Shown here piece after piece: positions 6,406-6,522 of a stretch of 6,522 nucleotides of DNA. Location: positions 1-6,522 of the forward strand of contig JAOUPW010000118.1 in NCBI GenBank assembly GCA_029879665.1. Reading direction: 5' to 3'. Within the stretch, counting starts at the first letter, position 1, and the number at the start of each line of letters is the position of its first letter. The position numbers were made by a program, and so were the translations under genes. The notes beneath the pieces were generated by a model. It had not been told where the DNA came from. It made no database searches and was given only the letters and a program-made list of their open reading frames with translations. This stretch comes from Rhodospirillales bacterium. GTDB taxonomy: Bacteria > Pseudomonadota > Alphaproteobacteria > Rhodospirillales > JAOUPW01.

Positions 6406-6522
6406 GGGCGCATCGCCCCCCTCTTTTGCCATGTCCTGGATAGCGAAGATGCTCGAAGCTGCGGGGACATGCAAGAAAGGCCAGCAAGCCAAATCCGCAA
6501 AGTAGGGCTGTCGGACGGCGAC

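Noticed and set aside
6461..6490. Sigma54-type promoter upstream of the decarboxylase-like gene (TGGC ... TTGCA on the minus strand)
   Set aside because: The spacing between the GG and GC elements is 8 bases, not the required 10. No good sigma70 elements are seen in 6406-6522 either.

Overview
The window (6522 bases, GC-rich by eye, roughly the high 50s percent) reads as chromosomal DNA of a Gram-negative proteobacterium, most likely an alphaproteobacterium of Rhodospirillales type. That placement is an inference from base composition, codon use and the gene families present; no rRNA or tRNA is available to confirm it. There are five confident protein-coding genes: four on the + strand and one convergent gene on the - strand.

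Bases 8-2684 hold a compact three-gene operon for an ABC importer of the NitT/TauT (SsuABC/TauABC-like) class. In order it encodes a periplasmic substrate-binding protein, a cytoplasmic ATPase and an inner-membrane permease. The ATPase and permease genes overlap by 11 bases. A GC-rich stem-loop lies between the binding-protein gene and the ATPase gene. All parts needed for a working importer are present, but the ligand cannot be read from the sequence.

Bases 2685-3067 contain no convincing protein gene. The stretch is rich in inverted repeats and includes a long-loop intrinsic-terminator candidate with six T at 2953-2958. It may be the 3' end of the ABC operon transcript, an independent small RNA, or an attenuator-type leader of the next gene.

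Bases 3068-5299 encode a 743-residue protein. About 14-15 membrane segments are followed by a C-terminal aminopropyltransferase (spermidine synthase)-like Rossmann domain. The nucleotide-site motifs are kept, but the classical polyamine-acceptor motif is not evident.

Bases 6405-5413 (- strand) encode a 330-residue cytosolic protein of the 4,5-dihydroxyphthalate decarboxylase-like family, which has a periplasmic-binding-protein-type fold. It converges on the membrane protein gene. A hairpin with a U-rich tail at 5326-5361 fits as its terminator and works well only on the - strand.

The importer and the decarboxylase-like protein both belong to the broad NMT1/THI5-type binding-protein superfamily. 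No phthalate-pathway enzymes are visible, and the two are on opposite strands, so a shared pathway is not supported. No mobile element, CRISPR array, tRNA or rRNA was found. Nothing here is clearly a new system; the most open questions are the structured intergenic region and the true activity of the membrane-fused aminopropyltransferase-like protein.
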